From contig JAMXSV010000019.1 in the NCBI GenBank assembly GCA_027559495.1, positions 496,001 to 560,000 of the forward strand: DNA of 64,000 bases, read 5' to 3'. Every line of letters starts with the position of its first letter. Position 1 is the first letter of the stretch. Positions 11,438 to 22,419 of the stretch are shown in pieces. The position numbers were made by a program, and so were the translations under genes. The stretch comes from Aurifilum marmelostoma (taxonomy: Eukaryota; Ascomycota; Sordariomycetes; Diaporthales; Cryphonectriaceae). A model generated the notes under the pieces. The model was given only the letters and a program-made list of their open reading frames with translations, had not been told where the DNA came from and searched no databases.

Positions 11438-12210
11438 GATGGGCTGTACCTGCTGGAAGGGAAGGAGGGAAGGTTAGAATTAAACGGCTTGCGGCAGGAC
11501 GGGAAAATATTGCAGAGCAGTTGGTGGGTGGATTTGTGATGTGGGGCGAAAAGAAAAAGGGCGTATCAGAAACCAAGAGCCAAAAAGATAGACAGAGCAA
11601 GGCAGAGAATATCGGCAGACCCGTCACTCGGAAGACTGAGACGACCTTTCACCTGTTGCCTTGCCCGTCCACCTGATTGTCCCCATGGTGATGAAGTTCC
11701 GAAGAAAACAAAATGTTGTGGTGGCGGCCAACTTGTCGCAAGCGACTGGAGGGCGCACCGGGTATCATGAATACAGGGGGGAAAATACAAATGGGTATCA
11801 AATGTGCAATGAAAAGGGAGGGAATGGGAAAGCCGCGATGCCGTTGAACGACATCATCGTGGTTGAGACGTACCTAGGGTATTATCCCGTCATAAGCAAG
11901 CCTCGTGAAGATGTTCGTTGCTCGAAAGGAAAAGACGGGGAAGAGAAATTCGCAGGTGCAATGGAATTTTGGTTTGAAGTTTTGGAGTCCTGGGCTAGCG
12001 TGCTGGAGTGAACAGTGGTCTGTGCACCCAGCCCACGTGACCTCACAGAAATTTTGCACAGGGCGTGGTTTGTTCTTGGTGGCTGACAAAGACGGCACCA
12101 AGTGTGGAGCTCACCACTGCATCGACCATTTTTCTCGAGCCAGGCGAACTTTCAAACCTCCTCTTCAACGACACTCTGTACGATTCCTGATCAATACACC
12201 CGTCGTCAAA
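11438..12210. promoter_or_regulatory. Bidirectional promoter region of UBI3 and RPS26
   Basis: There are 773 bp between the divergent starts of two 40S ribosomal protein genes. Such spacing fits a shared or back-to-back regulatory region, as coordinated ribosomal-protein expression would require. The UBI3 side probably includes a 5' UTR intron (branch-like TTCTAAC and acceptor CCAG near 11455-11485). No consensus factor site is claimed. Confidence 0.55.
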
Positions 12211-13020
12211 ATGCCTAAGAAGGTACGAACACAATGCCCTCCTGATACTTACAGTCTACGGCGACACAGTCATGGAGTCGTCTCCTCGCTGTTCATGCGA
12301 CAATTGGCGCTGCTTTCTTGTCGCCGTCGCTGTCGTCGCCATCACCGTCGGCTGAGCTCTGCTCCATGCCCCAAGGAGGAAAATTTACTGACCCGGCTCT
12401 CCTCTACAGAGAAAGAACAACGGCCGCAACAAGAAGGGCCGCGGCCACACCAAGCCCATCCGCTGCAGCAACTGCTCGCGATGCACGCCCAAGGATAAGG
12501 CAATCAAGAGATTCACCATCCGCAACATGGTCGAGTCTGCTGCTATTCGTACGACGACTTTCCTCGCCTTGATTTCACCCTCCCTCCCTTTGACCCTTCC
12601 TCACCAATACTGACAAACTCTTTTCTCACCAGGTGACATCTCTGACGCCTCGGTCTTCGCCGAGTACACCGTCCCCAAGATGTACCTCAAGCTGCAGTAC
12701 TGTGTCTCTTGCGCCATTCACGGCAAGATTGTCCGGTACGTTTGTCTCCGATGGAGGACAACCGTGTCTGACCAGGTGTCGCTGTCACACTGCCTTCAAG
12801 GCGGTGAGCTCACCTGGCCAACACGGGTGGCTGAGAAGAACCTTGGCGGCACATACTCCATCTTCCACCCTCTCCGGCATCGAACATCCTCCGCTGACAA
12901 AACTTCACCTATAGTGTCCGCTCCCGTGTCGGTCGTCGCAACCGTGCCCCTCCTCCCCGTGTCCGCTACAACAAGGACGGCAAGAAGGTCACCCCTACCC
13001 AGGGTGCCAAGACCTCGTAG
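12211..13020 (+). CDS. RPS26: 40S ribosomal protein eS26
   Basis: eS26 is a small-subunit protein at the mRNA exit channel. There are four exons: 12211-12222, 12410-12548, 12633-12735 and 12915-13020, with introns of 187, 84 and 179 bp. The product is 119 aa, the normal length. Exon 1 encodes only MPKK and splices to RKNNGRNKKGRGH. Next come IRCSNCSRCTPKDKAIKRF and YCVSCAIHGKIVR, which carry the conserved zinc-binding cysteines, then RSRVGRRNRAPPPRVRYNKD. It ends in GAKTS. The frame breaks at every intron if it is not spliced, and each junction has a GT donor and an AG acceptor. The very short first exon and three introns are typical of fungal ribosomal protein genes. Confidence 0.96.
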
Positions 13021-13308
13021 GAGGTGTCAGCGCCTCGTCAGTCTTGAAAAAGAATGTGACCGTGGAAGCTGTTACGACTTGTCTGGGAATTTCGGGATAC
13101 CAAAAGGATCGGCATGGGCTCACCGGCGTTCGGGTTTTTACAAGTCCATAGTCGCTGAATCGACGACAATGATCACAAGTCAACATCTTCCTAGTCTTGT
13201 TCGGAGATATCTTCCTCTTGAGAGTCCACATGTGATGCATTGAATGTCAAAGTCAAAGTTCCTAAACACAACCAACGTAGTACCGCCCACCTCAGCCTGG
13301 ACGACTCA
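13021..13308. other. Short convergent intergenic region
   Basis: This is the 3' UTR space between the eS26 gene and the methyltransferase gene. Nothing further is seen. Confidence 0.4.
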
Positions 13309-14367
13309 TCATTCTACCCGCACCATTTCAAACAACAGCCTCCTAGTCCTTGGATCGTCCCACGTCCTCTTGCCATCATTGATACTCAGTGCTTCATCCA
13401 GCTCCGCATTGACCTCCCATCTCGTCCCCGTCCTGCTCTCCACATCCCTCACGAGCTCCCGGAAGCTCTGCACATTGTGCTTCCATGTCGTCTTGTTTCC
13501 GCCGCCAGGAGCCAGCGTCCGGGTTTCCACCCCATCTACATTCCCCGTCGCCTGTCCAATAATCAAAACACCCTTTTGGTCTCTCAAGAGGCTGATGGCG
13601 TTAATGAAGGCGGTCACCTGCTCCTCCCAGTCGAACAGATGCAGGATCATTCCCAGCTGGACGATCTCGAGCTTCCCCTGGAACTGCGCCAGCGGGCTTG
13701 CTTCCCCGCCGAGAGGCGCGAGGATGTCGGCTTGGACCATGTTGACACCGCCGCCACCACCACCACCATTAACCTGGGTGGAGCTCGAGTCCCGGAAGAG
13801 CTCATAGCCCAGCTCGATGAAGCTGCCCGATAGCTCAGCGCCGGCGACAGTCGCGGGCGGGGCACCGTCGTAGATCAGCTTACGGATGTCCTGGCCCAAA
13901 CAGGCACCCACGTCGAGGAAGAGCGGGTCGGAGGAATTCGCGCTGGTGGTGAGGAGGGATAGCAGGCGGGGATAAATGTCGCCTGGCCGGTGCGAGAGGT
14001 TGAGCTCCAGGAAGCGGAACTGGCCTAGACACGGGTAAGGGTGAATAGCCCAGGCACGATCACGCTGAGGCGGAGGGTCAGAACGAAAAATGCAACCGTT
14101 GGGGTGCAGGGCAGTCATGCCGGGTTAATGCTCTAGGAGCAGTAGGATGAGGGCTGGTTGACTTACCACGCGGACGACATGTTCTTCAACCTTATCTGGC
14201 GGGATATGACTGTAGTCTACTAGCAATGTGCGGAAGGCCTCTGGCACGACGGTCGTCTCTTCGAACCACAGCTGTGTGCGGCCGGCTACTGCAGCTGGTG
14301 TTTCAAGGCCAGAAGGTTCTTGCAGCTGTCCTGCATCACCAGTGCTCTCGTCGGGTCTTTGACTCAT
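13309..14367 (-). CDS. Class I SAM-dependent methyltransferase
   Basis: Exons are 14367-14167 and 14064-13309; the intron (14065-14166, 102 bp) has donor GTAAGT and acceptor CCTCAG. The product is 318 aa. Splicing joins EEHVVRV to RDRAWAIHPYPCLGQFRFLE, a run that reads like fungal methyltransferases of meroterpenoid and polyketide clusters (Trt5/AusD-like); this likeness is from memory and unverified. SAM-binding motif I is LFLDVGACLGQDIRKLIYDG. Later strands are AGAELSGSFIELGYELF and IVQLGMILHLFDWEEQ. A Gly-rich insert follows the motif II helix (about residues 175-183). Substrate unknown. It lies on the same strand as, and about 500 bp from, an MFS transporter, which could mean a small metabolite unit. 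No synthase gene is adjacent. Confidence 0.85.
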
Positions 14368-14862
14368 GATCGATTCTCTTTGAAGAAAGGACTAGGATGG
14401 ACATAAAGATTTGACAGTGCTGATGTCTCACAAGCTGCTTCGACTTATCTAGGGCTAACCTTATACTCCGTTGACGACATTGTGCGGGTTCATGCATGGA
14501 TCCCGAGAAAGAAGAGGGGGGAAGCCCGTTTCTGGCAAGCAAGCCCGAGGTATTTACATTCTGATATGACTACGAAATCATTGACTAAGTTTGAGTGCAA
14601 CTCATGTACAAATAAAAGTAAAATGATATGTAAGTCTGTCTGTGTGCATGTCTTTGTATGCTTGTAAAGAAATCCCTCTGATGTTTTTCCATATAAAGTA
14701 ATGTCTTTCCTTCCAACTCTCAACACCATCCCCATTTCGCCAAACGAAGGTATATATGTGAGCCAAAAGAACAAGCACTCATAGCCCAGATGCGACAAAA
14801 GAGAAAAAGAAATACATAGAAAGAGAGACATTCAAACAGAATCGAGCTGGCCGACACACAGC
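14368..14862. other. Intergenic: methyltransferase promoter and MFS 3' end
   Basis: About 495 bp between two same-strand genes. It must hold the promoter of the methyltransferase gene and the 3' UTR of the MFS gene. It is AT-richer than the flanking genes, as expected for untranslated sequence. No other feature is supported. Confidence 0.45.
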
Positions 14863-16789
14863 TCAAGCCTTGGTGGACCTCGACTGCGGCCTCAGTGCAC
14901 CCGCCTCATAGCCCGCCCACCGTCCCCTGATAAACTGTCTCACGCTCCTGCCCCAGAATGCCAGCGGGATCGCCAGCAGGCCGACCAGCAGAATGCCCAC
15001 GCCGATAAACACATTCACGGCCAGCACCCCCCACGACTCGTTCCACATGGGCAGCACGGACGTGATACCCCAGCTCGCCATGTAGCTCACACCGCCGACG
15101 ACGGCGATGGCAGGGGCAGCCAGCTGCGGCAGCGACTCGGTCACCCAGATGGTGTTGGTGATGCTCCCGCTGACGAAGCTGAACGAGTTGAGGCCGTAGG
15201 CGACGTGGTAAACAGCCGGGTGCCAGTGCCTCTCGGCGGCGAACCCGTAGAGAAAGACGCTGGCGGCGCCCGCGGCGACGGGGAGCACAAAGGCGGGCAG
15301 GTAGTACTCAGCATGCCGCACGCCGAAATTGCGCACGGTCAGGCGCTTCATGAAGTTGTTAAGCATGTAGCAGGACGCAGGCAGCGCCAGCAGGGCCGTC
15401 CACCCCGTGGTGAAGTTGACGTGGCCGATCTCCTGCGAGGACAGGCTGTAGGGAGGTGCGGCCATGACGACGGGGAAGCCCGTGCCGATGGACATCATGC
15501 CGCTGAAGTTGATGGCGTTGAGCAGCGCCACCCAGAAGACGAGCGGGTTGCCCAGGCACAGGAAGATTTGTATCAGGCACGCGGCGGCCGCCTTGGGATC
15601 GGCGATGCTGCGGCGCCAGAGGCTCAGCGGGGACACGCGCCACCTGTGCCCGGGGGCGTTCTCGTCGGCTGGGAGGGTGTCCTCGATCAGGGCGGCAGTG
15701 GCCCTGTCGTCGTCGCGGGAGGGTACGTCGAACCAGTCGTCGTAAACCTTTACCTTCTCGGTCCCGGACTGCACGAGCACGCGCCCGTCGAAGGCGATAG
15801 GAGGTCGCTGGAAGTATGTTTCTGGGACAAAAAAGAAGATGACCAGTGGGAAGAGGGCGGCGGGAACGGACGCTCCCATGAACAACGGTCGCCTCTGTGA
15901 GGTTGTGTCCATCATCATGGGCAAAAGCCCGAGAAGAGAGACGGCGATGCCGCCACCGAGGGCCCAGAATGTGGCGAGGGCTGCAGGGCGTTCTTTGATG
16001 AAGGTCAGGTCGATGATTTGGAGGAGGGTCTGTGTCCAGTCCTTCATCAGCGGAGAAATCTCACTCTCTCTCTGTCTCCTTTCTTTCTTTCAAGCACAAT
16101 AGGATTTCACGAAAGGTGCTTACAGCGCTGATAGTAGCACCACCTGCAAAGCCTATGACACACATGGAAGCTAGCAGCGGATGAAAGCCCTGGGACAACC
16201 CAGCACCGAGTGTGCCGCAGGTGAGCATGACAGAGGACGCAAATATGACAGGTCTTCTGCCGAATGCCACGGAGAGCGGGATCCAGAGGAAGAAGCTCAA
16301 TCCCATCGTCAAGGTCGGGCTCGAGGACAGGTTGTTGATATTGAAAGGGCGGATGTCCTGTTAACCATCCCCTTGGTTAGCTCTCTCATGCGCACCACTA
16401 TCCCTTTGACTTTCGCCTAGGACATGGTATACCTCGTCGTTGAACTCCCTCGCCAGAGCCTGGCTCAGGTTCCCCGGGGTCTGAATGAGGAACATGGCCA
16501 GGGCAGAGTACAGAAGCAGGATGACGAGGATCAAGACTCTCCGGCGTTTTGTCCAGCTGAGGGGGTCCTTTGGCGACTCGCTCGCGATGGGCAGATTCAG
16601 CATACAGCCGTTGGAAGCAATGAGGAAGACACTCCCGGCCAGATCCATCGACAGATGCTTGGATCGGCCGCCCGTGGCCGTCAGTTCGCCCTTGCTCTCG
16701 ACGTCTAGATCAACAGCGCTCCAACTGTCGTCTGTCTCGTAGAGAGCTCGCTCGTGAGCGGACATCTCTCCCTCGGCCTTTTCGGCCAT
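14863..16789 (-). CDS. Major facilitator superfamily transporter
   Basis: This is a polytopic plasma-membrane transporter of the MFS, with about 12 predicted hydrophobic segments. Exons are 16789-16433, 16357-16124 and 16059-14863, with introns of 75 and 64 bp; the product is 595 aa. The hydrophilic N-terminus (about 70 residues, including MAEKAEGEMSAHERALYETD) leads to a first segment RRVLILVILLLYSALAMFLI. The loop after TM2 carries PLSVAFGRRPV, a degenerate form of MFS motif A. A hydrophilic central loop (about residues 270-330) follows the sixth segment. The C-terminal half includes FPVVMAAPPYSLSSQEIGHV and WTALLALPASCYMLNNFM. The arrangement looks like drug:H+ antiporter-1 type fungal transporters, but the substrate cannot be read. 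An in-frame start about 75 bp upstream is possible; 16789 has the better context. Confidence 0.9.
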
Positions 16790-19768
16790 GATGGGCAGTT
16801 GGTGGTGGTCGAAGTGCAGGTGATTGTCGGCCCGCGAGTATATCACTCCAATGGGTTTAGGCAAAGATGGCAGAACAATTATATGAGCCTAGGAAAAAGT
16901 ATATGGTCACGAAGAAGGAGGTTTTCAGGGGCAATTGTAAAAAAATATAAAAAAAAAGGCAGTCCCTACCGTATACGACAGCAAAAAGATGGTGGTGATA
17001 GAATAATTAAGAGAAGAAATGATTCACATATTACTGTATGGGAGGTCAATGGGTTTTATCCTCGGGTTGGACTTCTCTCTTTTTCGACACTATCCCATAT
17101 GTTAATGTTGATCAAGGTAAGCAAAGAGGACCACTCTCGTCCACTTGCACTCTTCTCCTTCGTCTGAGATTAGGTCCGCACGTGTGTATAGACCCGTTCC
17201 ATGCCCATATGAATATCACTCAACTACACAACGCGTACGTAATCATCAATTGACTTTCTTGGCCGTCCAGGCCGGTGTATCAGTGGCAACACGGACATTG
17301 TGATGTCGAATCAGGAATTCAGATTGAAACAAGGTTTCAGGAACATCACGATCAGTCCAAATGATACCCCGAGGAAAGGGGGGGCGGGTTGTATTTCAAA
17401 TAATAATATGTGATGATGGAACTTGGCCCTTGCTAAACGTAGGGCAATGTAATGCTATTGGCTTGTAATCAACGGCCAGGGAGCGCGCGAGAAGAAATAA
17501 AAAGGAATCAGAGTTTCGCTCCCGGCAGAGCTTGTGATGCGGTCGCGCGTTCGCGTGAACCCGCACACATCAAAGTCTTGTAGGAGCGAGCGAGCCTGGT
17601 CCCTGACCGTTTTCCAGCCCCCAAGCGGAACAAACCGTTGCTAGCTGCTTACAGTATATTCTGGGGAGACGTGGCCCACGGGCGGCATCTGTCATTAAAC
17701 TTTGCCTACGGTTTCACAAATAGAACTCGTGTCCCGACTGGAGAGGACCTAGGCTGGAAAAGGGAGGCAAGCATGCCGAGACCAAAGCCTAGCTGAGAAA
17801 AGGTCGCATTCCAGAGGAGCTGGCACAGGTCAGACCACCGCGGAGAGGAGCATGGCCGGAGCCGAACACAATCGGACGTCTTGTCCGCCTATACTTTCTC
17901 ATGCATCGTCATGGCAATGGGTTCGAATCAGCTCGAAACGACAGTTCGTTCCATCGCCCTCTGCCTGCAAAAGTCATCAGATATCTTTGCATGGTTTCAC
18001 GCTCCCCACCACGCTCGCTCTCAGGTGCGTGTATTCGGCGAGCGGACCGAGATGAAAAGGGCCCACTTCCTGCACGTGGTTTGTTTTCTGTCAGGCTGCA
18101 CAGGACTACGAGGGGGCAGAACAGAACTATGGATGGTGCATTCATAAACAGACCTGAGTCACGAGATCTCCTCGGACCCACCTGCGGGGCCGGGAGTTTG
18201 TTGACTCGTCAGAACATCCACCGATGGCTGTCAAGTCGAGATTGATATGTGACCAGCATGGAAGACGTGCCTTAAACTTTTCCTGCTCTCTTACAGCACA
18301 GCACAGCACGGCACACAATGACAAATGCCCAACGAAACTTATCAGATCTTCAAAGGATCAACAATCGCAACGAGTGTGCGAACGTGCGCACACTAGTCGT
18401 TTGGGCTCAAACGTGGCCCGAAGTCTCGACAGAGCATTCCGGCTCCGTCGGACTCCGGAGCAGCTCGAGGTCGAGGTCGCTGCCCTGAACTATCACGGTC
18501 CCCTCGACAGGACTTAGCCCTTCACATCGTTACATTCGCAATGCAGCGGAGTTCCTTGTTAGTCCGACTCCGGGGAACGACGCTTCCACCAGTATCGCCT
18601 GCGCAGACAAGATGGAATGAACCCTATTCGGGGTGCGGATTGCATATTGAGATCGACAAGACCTAACCTGCGCCCAACCTCCACAAGCCATTATACCTTA
18701 TAGGCTCTGAAAACCCACTTTGTAGCGGGAAGTTGTTGTGAGCGCGGCTGACGACTGCAAATCTTACTTTGTCATTCAAAACAATTTGCAAACCGGGATA
18801 CTCTTAAAGCTTATCACATATGAATGAGACGCCTTTGGCCTGATGCAAGGATTGTCATTACCTGTTTGGGAATGAGGTTGCTCTCGAAAGAATTGCCTGT
18901 AAGGGACATGTGAAACCAGTCACTTGATCTTTTCGGGCCCTCTTCAGTACCTGCGAAAAAGAAACATAGGAAACCAGTCTGGACTCCCATACATAATAAT
19001 GCATCATCAGAACAAAGTACAGACGCAGGATCGTGATTGCATCCATAATTACCTGTTAGCAGCCTACCCTCAAGTCGTAATATCCGCAAAGCTGTTTCAC
19101 CCTGAGGAATGACGCCCCCAGACAACAACAAGCTTTGGCAGTGTAAGAAGAGGATTCACCAACATGTGCAGCAGTAGACACTTCCATGAGGACAGACAAC
19201 ATGGTCGGGAGGAACGGCATGAAGGCCAAGCCATGTTTTGTCACAGTCTGGGCAATGTCTCTCCCCTTGTCAGTCAGACAAGTACTTGGAGAAAGGACAG
19301 CATCATGTTTGTGTGTTCATCCCATCAGGATTTTCCAGAGACCAACGCGACAAGGACGGGTCAGAGGTCGACCGAAGGTTAGATCACCGCCAAACAGTAG
19401 CAGGCTTTCAAGGACAACATAGTGCCTGATGGCTCAAGGATGTGTTGGGGGTTCATACCCTCATGGTCATCTTTTGCATCGAGTCAGTTTGGTCTAGAGC
19501 GTGCTGAAGGTTCAAATCTTGTCTGGAAGGAAGAACTCCTGTCTGTGCTCCTCAAAGGCAGACATTCCCACATGTCTCTGAATCAGATTCCATGAGTCAA
19601 GGTTGCATCGTAAAAGTTTTGGTCAGCGATGGGGGCAGTTGTGCAGTCTGTGTGTCCTAATTGACTTCAGTTGACATTCTCGATAGCAGTCCTCAATCTC
19701 CCCCTAGCAGAATTCAACTAACACCAACAAACCTCTCCTTCATAGACCCATCACCGCCGGCCCCAAGC
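16790..19768. other. Gene-poor region, about 3 kb
   Basis: There is no gene with coding bias or recognisable domains. Short overlapping frames occur between 17852 and 18517 and between 18814 and 19429, but none has a supported start, splice pattern or motif. A 52-bp segment at 17653-17704 recurs with point changes at 51506-51557. T-arm-like motifs near 19450 and 19510 do not fold into tRNAs. This stretch could hold an eroded element or an unrecognised gene. Confidence 0.4.
17653..17704 (+). repeat. Dispersed 52-bp repeat, copy A
   Basis: This segment aligns without gaps to 51506-51557. The two are identical at 44 of 52 positions; six of the eight differences are transitions and two are transversions. 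The first 18 bases are identical. Both copies lie in gene-poor DNA. The flanks show no clear similarity. It is probably the best-preserved core of a larger decayed element. Confidence 0.6.
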
Positions 19769-20437
19769 CTACTGCCCCCGACGGCGACCCCGGCCCCGCC
19801 GCACAGTACGGTGCGGGTCTCCGCCGCCGTCCCGCCACAGCTTGGCCGTGACCGCCTGCGTCGACTTGCCCAGGGCCTCCGCGATCTCGCTGTCCGAGCT
19901 GCCGTTCTGGCGCATCTCCCGCGCCCGCACCAGCTCCTCGGCCGTCCAACGCGAGGGGCGCGGGCGTCCCGCCCGGCCGTTGGGTCTCTGGCCGCGGCGC
20001 CGGCCCTGTTGACCGCGTTGTTGGCCTCCCTGCTGTGCTCCTGGCTCACCTCCCTGCTGCGCTCCTTGCTCGGGAGCTAGAGGGGCCGCGGCGGCATTGT
20101 TGTTGGTGTTGTCGTTGTGGTTATTGTTATGGTTATCGTTGTCGTTGTTGCTGCTGTTGTTGTTATTGTTGTTAACATGTCCCTGTTGGGCAACGAAGGG
20201 CGGAGCACGCAGATGGTGAAGCTGCCTGCGCGGGGGAGGCTGGTATCCCGGCGGCAGCGGCAGCGTCGGGAGGAGGGCCACTGGTTGATGATGGAAAACA
20301 TGAGCCCAGCCCGGGTACACGGGCACGTGGAAATTGTGCGCAAACATGGGTTGTGCGGTGCCCGGGTGCCCGTTGTAGTGGGCGGGCGATGCGCCGTAGC
20401 CACGACCGAGGCCATGGGGGGTGGGAAACAGTACCAT
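19769..20437 (-). CDS. Asn-rich protein with C-terminal Myb/SANT-like domain
   Basis: This is probably a DNA-binding or chromatin-associated protein. Near the C-terminus is SRWTAEELVRAREMRQNG followed by SDSEIAEALGKSTQAVTAKL, a helix-turn-helix pattern like a Myb/SANT domain. A basic RRGRGRRRGQ tail and an RRRGQRPNGRAGRPRP stretch flank it. The middle is a low-complexity Asn/Asp/His run (about residues 88-116) coded by AAC/AAT-type triplets, then Gln/Gly repeats. The first third is Pro/His/aromatic-rich. The start at 20437 gives 222 aa, but this frame stays open upstream for about 120 bp. An alternative frame starting MPKSDDDNSDKAVQQDE at 20610 runs out of phase into it with no clear intron. 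The 5' end is therefore uncertain. Function is inferred only from the domain. Confidence 0.6.
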   Translation of the reverse strand: MVLFPTPHGLGRGYGASPAHYNGHPGTAQPMFAHNFHVPVYPGWAHVFHHQPVALLPTLPLPPGYQPPPRRQLHHLRAPPFVAQQGHVNNNNNNSSNNDNDNHNNNHNDNTNNNAAAAPLAPEQGAQQGGEPGAQQGGQQRGQQGRRRGQRPNGRAGRPRPSRWTAEELVRAREMRQNGSSDSEIAEALGKSTQAVTAKLWRDGGGDPHRTVRRGRGRRRGQ

Positions 20438-20610
20438 GGCGGCATCATTGGGATGCCCTCGCGCCTGGGCTGCTGGGGCCGCGGGGGCAGAACAGACACC
20501 TCGCTGCCGTTCTGGTTGTTGGAAGGCTGGGGCCGGGGACCTTGGGCGGTCTGGTCAGCCTCGTCTTGCTGGACGGCCTTGTCCGAATTGTCGTCGTCCG
20601 ATTTGGGCAT

Positions 20611-22419
20611 CGTTGTTGTTTAGCCGGTAACTCCTGTTATGTAGTTGGCTCTGCCAGCGTGTTAGTGAAGGCCAAACCCAAATTTCTTTTATACGATTGG
20701 ATAATTGAGGATGTGCGGAATGAAGGTATTGTTGCTCGAAGAAAGAGTGCCATAAAGTCATTGTGCAACAGAGGTATTGTCCTTTTGTGAAGGGTCATAT
20801 TGGGATACCTCCACCCCCAGTTGCAAAAGGTTGGGCACCTTCGGACTTCGTCGTTCACATAAGGCCCCTCTGGTCATGGCGACAGATTCGACGATAAGTG
20901 GCCACATCTCCGGTAAAGATTGTGGTGGATGGATAAAGGAATAGAATATAGAAAACGGACTCACAGGTCAAAGTTTAGGCCCCTGGGTTGGCTCCTCTTG
21001 CAAAGCCAATTGGTTGGTTGAGGGTTGGGACTGCAGATCGCCAACCAACCAACTTTTGTCTGAAAGGAAAGAAAGAAAAGAGACAGGAGGATTGTATTGA
21101 TGGAAAGGAGACTGCCTTATATATACTTAGTGGGCTGCTGTGAATGGTGTCAACGTAGTGAAGGAGGCTGTCTGAATCACTGCCCAGTGAATGCTCCAAG
21201 GTGTGGAGCCTCCCTAGAGGGCATCGTCATCCATTCAAGGGCTGTGAAAGTTCCAGAGCGAATGTCGTGAGCCTTGCATGATTTTTAGACTTTGATATAT
21301 ATCCCATCCCACAGTTGGCATCCTTGATTGGGCCTGTGATCAACACTGAATCCTTGGTGTGAGAGTCTCTGAAATGGTCAGAGTGGTAACGTGAGAATGT
21401 GTGAGGACACAACAAATAGATACTTGGTAGAAGCCTGTATTCATAAATGAACAGACAGTACAAGGGACACGTGCATGATTGCATAATTATAGTCAGCCTC
21501 ATCCAGAGTAGGCTGTACAAAGATTCTCCTCAAGAGTCTTGCCCCAAGATGCAATTCGCTAGAGGCACAAAGTGGGAGCTGCGGAGCATTATCATACCTT
21601 GGTGTAATTGACGAGGTACACTACGTCAACAGTGAAGTTTTAAGATGGTAACAGAAATGTGCTGGATGAAGAGTCAAGGACAACAAGGAGGTTTGACCCG
21701 ATGCTTCTCAACAGCAGAGACTTGTGACATAGGCCTGTTGGAGTCGAAATAATTCCGAAGAGAGAGCCATGAGGAGGATATATAGGATGGTATATATCTG
21801 GCTGTGCAGGGTTTGTGTCCATCTTCACATGTACCCTCAACACACCCTTCTCTGAGACCATTCTTGCTTTTGTCCTGTCAAAACCGTAATCAAGCTACAT
21901 GAAGCCTATGGCACTACCATCTTGAACAGCTCAGGTGGTATTACAGGCAGGCAGGCAGACACATCCACCTGTTACCGTTCTAAGGTCCCACTGTTCACAT
22001 TAAACATAAAGCATGTAAGGCTACACTGACATAAGACACAAATGGATTACAATTCTTTCTTTTTTGCGGAAATCATTAAACTTGATACTAATTCATCTTG
22101 TGGTTATTGTAATATTACCCTTTTCCCTGCCTGGGCCTGCTGCTGTTTCCAATGGAACTGGGGGTATCTGTATGCTGACAAAAAGAACAAATAAAATGAA
22201 AAGGGAAAAGAGCATAGAAACAAAACAAGGGTTGGTACTAGAAGAAGACGAAGGATACTTGAAGAAGAAAACCTAGCTCTAGTGGACCGAAACGCCTCTG
22301 CTATGAGCAAAATCGGAAGCAGGGACGTTACCATATCCCCTGCCCTAGCCCTCACGGCGACCATTAATTGATCTCAGTCTCCAAAGGTACGGAAAGACCA
22401 TCCTTGTCTCGTAGAACCT
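20611..22419. other. Intergenic region, no gene supported
   Basis: There are 1.8 kb upstream of the Myb-like gene and downstream of PNS1. Small open frames occur around 20637-21861 and 22104-22364 but lack coding bias or motifs. A pyrimidine-rich segment near 22104-22250 is low complexity. Nothing else can be supported. Confidence 0.4.

Noticed and set aside
19440..19530. T-loop-like GGTTCATAC and GGTTCAAATC motifs
   Set aside because: Neither is framed by a T stem or a matching acceptor stem.
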